30,902 nt of DNA from a virus, in IMG/VR virus record IMGVR_UViG_3300030419_001056, positions 1-30,902 of that record; one strand, written 5' to 3'. Under the pieces are notes generated by a model. That model worked only from the letters and a program-made list of their open reading frames with translations, was not told where the DNA came from and did no database searches. Positions 27,201 through 30,902 of the stretch are shown piece by piece. The position numbers and the translations under genes were made by a program. Numbering within the stretch: position 1 is the stretch's first letter; the number at the start of each line of letters is the position of its first letter.

Positions 27201-30200
27201 GTTTGAAGAGAAAAACACCTGAGTCGAGAAAAGCAGAAGCTCAAAAGAAAGTATTTGAGCAAATGAGAAAATTTGAACACCTTAAAAGTAGTAGTGACAT
27301 GAGTTTTGATTCTGCTATATTAATAGCTGATGGTTTATGGACTACAAAAGGTCAACAAGCATTAAGAAAATATAGAGGAATATATGGTCTATTATCAGAA
27401 TTTAACATGATTGATACCTCTATTATTGATGGTAAAAAAGTAGATGCCAAAGTAAGTAACGCTGATATATTTAGATTTGGAAAAAATTTAGAATTAGCTA
27501 AACATATATATAGTGCAAAAAGTGGATTTAGAAAAAGTCTTTATCAAGAGATGATAGAAGGTGCTGGTAAAAAAGAAGTTCTTAGATTAGAAAAAGCTCT
27601 AGAAGCATATAAATTAGATAGGGCATTGGAGATTGCAAAAGATCCTAATAAAAAAAGAAAAGGTATAAGTATATTTGATTTTGATCAAACGCTAGCTAAT
27701 ACAAAAGAAAAAGTAAAAGTTATACCACTTGAAGGTAAACCATTTAGAATAAATGCAGCTGAATTTGCTAAAAGAGCAGAAGCATTAGAAGCTAAAGGAG
27801 CTAAGTTTGATTTCTCAGAATTTGAAAAAGTTATTGGTGCTAAAAAAGGTCCATTATTTGATTTAGCAATGAAACGTCAAGGTAAGTTTGGTAGTGGAGA
27901 TATATTTGTATTAACTGCTAGACCACAAAGTTCTGCTTTAGCAATACATAATTTCTTAAAAGGTATTGGTTTAAATATACCAGTAGAAAATATAACAGGG
28001 TTAGAAAGTGGAGCTCCAAGAGCTAAAGCTGATTTTGTTTTAGATAAAGTTATTGAAAAGTATAATGATTTCTACTTTGCTGATGATGCAATTAAAAATG
28101 TTAAAGCTGTAAAAAGAATATTAGATGTTGTTGATGTTAAATCAGACGTACAACAAGCATTTGCAGCAAAAGATATGAATGTTGTGTTTAATGAAATATT
28201 AGAAGGTAAGTTTAATATAGGTAAACATAAAATATATTCAAAAGCAAAAGCAAGGGTTGTTGGTAAAGGAAAAGGTAGATTTAAAGTTTGGATACCTTAT
28301 TCAGCTGAAGATTTTACAGGTTTATTATATCCTATATTAAGAAAAGGAAAAAATGGAGATGCTGATTTTGCATTTTTAAAACACAATCTAATAGATCCAT
28401 TTGCTAGAGGTGAAAGAAATATGACTCAAGAAAAATTTGCTATTCAAAGAGATCATAGAGAATTAAAGAAAAGAATACCATCTGTAGCTGGTAAAGGTGG
28501 ATTACTAAAGAAGAAAATTGTTGATTCAGATGGTAAAAAAGAAGCATATACATATGAAGAAGCTGCTAGAGTTTATGTTTGGGATAAAATGGGTTATAAA
28601 ATACCTGATTTAACGAAAACAGATTTAAATATGTTAAAAAGAACTGTTAAATCAAATTCTGACTTAAGAGATTTTGCAGATGGATTAATAACTATACATA
28701 AAGCTGATGGTTATGTACAACCATCAAAATCTTGGTTAGCTGGTACAATAACAACAGATATAATGGATGGTTTAAATAAAAACAAAAGAGCTAAACATTT
28801 AAAAGAATTCAATAACAATGTAGATATTATATTTTCAGAAGCTAATATGAATAAATTAGAAGCTGCTTTAGGTAAGAACTGGAGAGAAGCAATGGAAAAT
28901 ATATTAGAAAGAATGAAAAGCGGACAAAATAGAAAAGTATTTAACAATACTTATATGCAGAAGATGGAAAATCAATTATTAGATTGGGCTAATAATTCAG
29001 TTGGTACTATAATGTTCTTAAATAGTAAATCAGCCTTATTACAGACTTTATCAATGGTTAACTATATAAACATGACTGATAATAATCCAATGAAAGCAGC
29101 AATGGCCTTTGGTAATCAAAAACAATTTTGGAAAGATTTTATATCTATATACAACTCAAGTTATTTGGTACAACGTAGAGAAGGTGTTAAACTAAACATA
29201 AATGAAGCTGAAATTGTTGAAGCTGCATCTAGAGAAAAAGGAATAAATGGAGTTATTTCATATATGCTTAAACAAGGTTTTCTTTTAACTAGACATGCTG
29301 ATAGTTTTGCAATAGCTATGGGTGGAGCTAGTTTCTTTAGAAATAGATATAACACATATGTAAATCAAGGTTTAAGTAAAAAAGCAGCTAAGAAAAAAGC
29401 ATTTTTAGAATTTAGAGAAATATCAGAAGAAACTCAGCAATCAAGTAGAGCTGATAAAATAAGTGCTCAACAAGCTTCTGGTTTAGGTAGAGTTATTTTA
29501 GCTTTTGCAAATACACCTATGCAGTATGCTAGATTACAAAAAAGAGCTATACAAGATTTAGTAGCTGGTAGAGGTGACGCTAGAACAAATACTTCTAAAG
29601 CAATGTATTATGGATTTATTGCTAACTTAATATTTAACACTATACAACAAGCTGCTTGGGCAATAAAATTTGATGAAAACGAAGATGATGAAAAACAAAT
29701 TTTTGATAAATCTGCAGATATATTAAACGGTACTCTTGACTCAAGTCTTAGAGGTTTTGGTTATCAAGGCGCTGCGTTAGCTGCTGGTAAAAATGTTTTA
29801 TATAAAATGTGGAAAGAAAGTAGAGAAGATAGACCTAAATATGAGGACGCAGCATGGGAGTTTTTAAAATTCTCTCCACCAATATCATCAAAAATACTAA
29901 AAGTAAGATCTGCTTTAAGAGCTCTTGATTACGATTTAGATGAAATGAAAGAAGGAGGTTTTGGTTTAGAAAATCCAGCTTGGATGGCAGGTGCTCAATT
30001 ATTATCAGGTGTAACCAATGCTCCTTTTGATAGAATATTAATGAAAATGGATAACATACAAAATGCTTTTGCTGAAGACACAGAGATGTGGGCTAGACCA
30101 GCTTTATTAGCCGGTTATAATGATTGGACATTAGGTATAGACGAAAGATCAAAAGAAAGATTCAGAAAAGCAAAAAAAGAAAAAGAGTTAGAAACTAGAA

Positions 30201-30304
30201 GAAGATTTAATATGAATAAAGATCCAAATATTATAGATTGGGAAAATATTGATTATGATTTTGAAGATATTGATTATGATGAACTTTTTGAACAATATGA
30301 TTAA
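21203..30304 (+). CDS. giant polyvalent internal virion protein with metallopeptidase and HAD domains
   Basis: This 3033-aa protein is the longest gene here. Residues 1-33 (EYNGKEYSLQQIAQAAIKSR and on) look like a short start motif seen on other phage virion giants. Residues 170-640 are mostly helical. A glycine-rich hydrophobic segment lies at 697-712. A zinc-peptidase motif HEVVH occurs at 1024-1028, with a candidate third ligand E1090 in NEFLAYMAEFF. Residues 1250-2150 are of unknown fold. A full HAD-type domain spans about 2155-2310: DFDQT with D2159 and D2161, LTARP at 2237-2241, and FADD with D2294/D2295. The last 700 residues include membrane-like helices near 2600 and 2801-2821, and an acidic repeated tail. 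This fits an ejected protein at the place of T7 gp16, enzymatically active at entry. No lysozyme or RNA polymerase motif was found. Confidence 0.75.
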   Translation: MYEYNGKEYSLQQIAQAAIKSRLSLEDYIKKHGITKKATTQPVDINTLESESAHISRDDFNFRGEDAERVVVERLQKRYPKEEYGIEFNESVPMLDYVRVRNSKGESERIPLNTDWNFGEGGEGRYGDPYTRVINFIENSKKNEDPIEKKVFGKLGTNYGVPDLYPKFQTDETEAIVGASGEISHYKIQERTSTAEEVYNATTYIEDEIRKSRRTPQEYGLNIAKSSTDSQYELNNSQRKQERDAVYSNFMNNNPWGYKMAKDEFLKIYDQRYGVIQQEEIQKEDFENTILEKNLITNKKYIQDWERSANISLARQFGVSQEVLTNILELKDNIKESQTRIQDLKDKKLLPDADIAGIENLITAENRKINSYVEQINEKAWKTKTRSDFVEPGVAPKYEIYQEFNEDLANVFMNDGFSENSSNEMQDSYNVTANTIALNNMLEQVMLDNPMMTMGEAGDKLYEANWKHHEALLNEGNRTVTLDFSNYNDRNTQNRDGRILNPYNDLLTKLNFPLGPGVYEVPYNDLHKAGITTRRFDSWWKDRGAGGFGHDVINEEDLTFVEQLDQAHNRNIGERHALYNLFKVQRDPSKIEKRGGLGAFVNTATKSILTAFVDIPEAEADRIVANLGGKKQTTRYLLDTMQSVQHDYNNIFQEEIKSGSLQALEWNEDQVENFERTWGENIGEGVGHFVPELIKLGIISAATGGVMTWAGATRYLRLLKEGGKFKFITGAEKTLKGAEALTGKAKLWNNILYHGTKVMIEEAKMSLAGFKPTSGAAFYTGGVLTQGLTPFKPGSRFSWLNPLWQKVLKGGPVGAASMEFATITEAAWDDLMDNADFKTHFNELFGDFDEVTKRFITNSIVFGIVGAQHIKKTDFMTSEAKNRAGAALQLKALQMLGYGKKGRNRKLENLSEKERDKFNSYVTASQNLFNMARVEKFGKDLDPKSKNFEVEMAKRYEQPVNNALKAVIPGFKGITWKYYEGGKFKHKKHLFENKEHAAEFHPDMGKNGGILIDKSKFTPGKPIHEVVHAALDGWMKAQPRGFERRLNANLSKIFKKYDLKAEYDGIEIGPLKDFIDAAYAGKTGEMKANEFLAYMAEFFTDGKIYASKVTRNAVEDIMQEFRDIYEENFQGMPYSKIKIKTAGDFVRFLGRLSQGARRGTDITEKIKVLAQLDKIELQGLTNAEGGRSKKGMQPSKDLIAERDRLLKENLKLVKEKPEGWREQNKIIAAQIRGIDSSILMSETNEKEILKYKELVDKGIDPSVHFSRLRENNMGILNEFVKEAYKDVPGSDVTFKMFEGYTKNNELNKIINSYLKKGKVDADGNVGLSPMERGVPFGAYLRNTLFGPNYVTGSGRPQRQGNILRALQGGRTQDQTIKTVSIEAEGVRSEAMQLVDGTPMVLDGGTTRGGSNGPKQVEAGLILLKEKLGLSPKHIKAIEAKIEASKLSEANYRDLIDLTPDLTLEIFGGIKEYVTKKGVTKPVVFGKSAKNVEQKAEYIAEKWETLYDLLPHGAMLKTGRNQIEGLSTEIRDPLLNGLLYTPITRKGKDAQASAAKTGKTSGLPVQNKIKNLTKEQFLEKFGIFLNAEGKVDFNKTNIKSQSKNLRAIDALITETGRAITNQTVRLWLTKKNEKGELINKELYDKLNGDALLDQIAGGKSASLASRDLLLELQKKGIGTNDRSRIQLIQRYISNPKLFAENNSKAFKIIKDEIHNILALKAEQGVSNKGYTEKIKAHPEYGEIYKNGYASLSSKKFKENEVAVEQFIKHAVEMFTIIPDVSLIKQSGNLKMLFDLAAGHYSVVGSTLAKTKKGQEGAFRKAIMDALATKFDKVKNKEHKNILKEELPKELVKRWRKIDWDFLSKSSAYSSETWGNVHKVWQAGIEGGGQKIAREIFTKKESKILLELFDLWNSTLQHWIQNVPKQKSEAKYKEIRDGRLSYMFKLNKANGEIGTTGARVLAPNGYMMILPKNFFDTKVFKEKVDQMIEDGGYVGVKGNFISLKRKTPESRKAEAQKKVFEQMRKFEHLKSSSDMSFDSAILIADGLWTTKGQQALRKYRGIYGLLSEFNMIDTSIIDGKKVDAKVSNADIFRFGKNLELAKHIYSAKSGFRKSLYQEMIEGAGKKEVLRLEKALEAYKLDRALEIAKDPNKKRKGISIFDFDQTLANTKEKVKVIPLEGKPFRINAAEFAKRAEALEAKGAKFDFSEFEKVIGAKKGPLFDLAMKRQGKFGSGDIFVLTARPQSSALAIHNFLKGIGLNIPVENITGLESGAPRAKADFVLDKVIEKYNDFYFADDAIKNVKAVKRILDVVDVKSDVQQAFAAKDMNVVFNEILEGKFNIGKHKIYSKAKARVVGKGKGRFKVWIPYSAEDFTGLLYPILRKGKNGDADFAFLKHNLIDPFARGERNMTQEKFAIQRDHRELKKRIPSVAGKGGLLKKKIVDSDGKKEAYTYEEAARVYVWDKMGYKIPDLTKTDLNMLKRTVKSNSDLRDFADGLITIHKADGYVQPSKSWLAGTITTDIMDGLNKNKRAKHLKEFNNNVDIIFSEANMNKLEAALGKNWREAMENILERMKSGQNRKVFNNTYMQKMENQLLDWANNSVGTIMFLNSKSALLQTLSMVNYINMTDNNPMKAAMAFGNQKQFWKDFISIYNSSYLVQRREGVKLNINEAEIVEAASREKGINGVISYMLKQGFLLTRHADSFAIAMGGASFFRNRYNTYVNQGLSKKAAKKKAFLEFREISEETQQSSRADKISAQQASGLGRVILAFANTPMQYARLQKRAIQDLVAGRGDARTNTSKAMYYGFIANLIFNTIQQAAWAIKFDENEDDEKQIFDKSADILNGTLDSSLRGFGYQGAALAAGKNVLYKMWKESREDRPKYEDAAWEFLKFSPPISSKILKVRSALRALDYDLDEMKEGGFGLENPAWMAGAQLLSGVTNAPFDRILMKMDNIQNAFAEDTEMWARPALLAGYNDWTLGIDERSKERFRKAKKEKELETRRRFNMNKDPNIIDWENIDYDFEDIDYDELFEQYD
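30242..30283 (+). repeat. 21-bp imperfect tandem repeat at the acidic C-terminus of the giant protein
   Basis: Units 30242-30262 and 30263-30283 encode ENIDYDF and EDIDYDE. The last twenty-odd residues hold about a dozen acidic and several aromatic residues and no basic one, in contrast to the Lys/Arg-rich segment just before, and could be a docking or packaging tag. Confidence 0.75.
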
Positions 30305-30347
30305 AAACAAACTAAAACAAGTAATAATATAAAAAAAGACTTAAACT

Positions 30348-30902
30348 ATGAGAATACTATTAATAACACTAATGTTACTACTTTCTAGTAACACACAAGC
30401 ACAATTTTTTAAGGATGTATATAAAGATTTCCTTAAATACGGAACAGTTTATGCAGCTGGTAACGTAGGAAACTCATATATAACTAGTAGACCTACGTTT
30501 TTTATTAGAACAGATCCTGATGATTTATATGCAATACCTAATGTAATTGATGAAACAGTTTATCATCCATTTGATTATAGATATGGTATTGGTATAAGGA
30601 AATTAGCTAGATTTGACTATGAAGTTAAAGGTTCAAACTTTTATAATGGTGTAGGTGAAGATGAAAACAATATTGGTTTATCTGCTCCAACCGCTGCTAT
30701 AAAAGGTTTAGAATATTTAATTCATTATGAAAAAGAACGAAGACGTGGAGAAGAATGGATTAATTCTAGATACTTTGTAAGACACACAGGTAAATATCAT
30801 ATTGCCAAAGTAGAACAAAGAGAACAAGGTAATGTAGATTTTAAATATTTTTCTGCTGAAGCTAGAGCTAGATTACCTATTGGTAAAAAATTTAGTGTAT
30901 CA
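30348..30902 (+). CDS. exported, probably outer-membrane-associated protein (5' part only)
   Basis: The frame is open from the ATG at 30348 to the right edge of the window (185 codons, no stop). Residues 1-18 form a clear Sec signal peptide: MR, a hydrophobic core ILLITLMLLLS, then SNTQA cut before QFF. There is no lipobox cysteine, so it is not a lipoprotein. The mature part is aromatic and basic, with alternating strands such as FDYRYGIGIRKLARFDYEVK and FKYFSAEARARLPIGKKFSV, the kind of amphipathic strands found in outer-membrane beta barrels. It follows the giant protein gene by 43 bp and looks like the next gene of the late cluster. Possible roles are receptor masking, superinfection exclusion or envelope remodelling; none can be shown. 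Confidence 0.75.
   Translation, partial: MRILLITLMLLLSSNTQAQFFKDVYKDFLKYGTVYAAGNVGNSYITSRPTFFIRTDPDDLYAIPNVIDETVYHPFDYRYGIGIRKLARFDYEVKGSNFYNGVGEDENNIGLSAPTAAIKGLEYLIHYEKERRRGEEWINSRYFVRHTGKYHIAKVEQREQGNVDFKYFSAEARARLPIGKKFSVS

Noticed and set aside
30305-30347. Classical Bacteroidota promoter (TTTG / TAnnTTTG) before the exported protein
   Set aside because: No matching pair of boxes is present in the 43-bp gap; only A-rich leader sequence is visible.
1-30902. tRNA genes, rRNA, CRISPR arrays, insertion sequences or integrase/attachment sites
   Set aside because: None seen: no cloverleaf-compatible intergenic DNA (gaps are at most 80 bp), no direct-repeat/spacer pattern, no transposase or integrase gene, no terminal inverted repeats.

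Overview
This window looks like the late, virion-building half of a tailed phage genome with podovirus-type architecture, probably infecting a marine or aquatic member of the Bacteroidota (Flavobacteriia-like). The host inference rests on very A+T-rich DNA, A-rich gene leaders with no convincing Shine-Dalgarno sequences, overwhelming use of AGA for Arg and TTA for Leu, and a Sec signal peptide ending in the A-Q junction common in Flavobacteriia. Gene content and order (large terminase, ~800-aa portal, acidic scaffold, major capsid, two ring/connector proteins, a very large tail-hub 'muzzle' protein, then internal ejection proteins) resemble crAss-like phages and their marine relatives. That affiliation comes from remembered family features, not from a search. 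All genes lie on the + strand and are tightly packed (gaps of 0-80 bp). Every one of the 17 visible stop codons is TAA.

Layout. 1-519: the 3' end of a GroES-like co-chaperonin gene, then a 91-aa protein that may be the small terminase. 519-5144: large terminase and portal. 5172-8261: head module, with a small probable virion protein, a Glu-rich scaffold-like protein and the major capsid protein, followed by a strong rho-independent terminator. 8342-9617: a conserved-looking hypothetical and a small protein with a protamine-like basic tail. 9631-17945: connector and tail, comprising two ring/tail-tubular proteins, a 1562-aa tail-hub protein with an added Cys-rich, cadherin-like end, and a 455-aa partner in the same reading frame after a single TAA. 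17956-18411: a phage cupin. 18418-30304: three genes that parallel the T7 gp14-gp15-gp16 ejection set: a small amphipathic internal protein, a 695-aa internal protein, and a 3033-aa giant with a zinc-metallopeptidase motif, a complete HAD phosphatase-type domain and membrane-like segments. 30348-end: the start of a secreted, probably outer-membrane-associated protein.

How the genes fit together. The terminase packages DNA through the portal into a shell of capsid protein built on the scaffold. The ring and muzzle proteins close the portal and form the short tail. The internal proteins are probably packed inside and injected with the DNA, so the two enzyme-like domains of the giant protein would act at the very start of infection. 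The GroES-like protein may help fold phage proteins. The most unusual items are the giant polyvalent ejection protein, the exported last protein, the in-frame pair of tail-hub genes, the sequence module shared by two adjacent tail genes, and the position-locked A/T leader element before several head genes.
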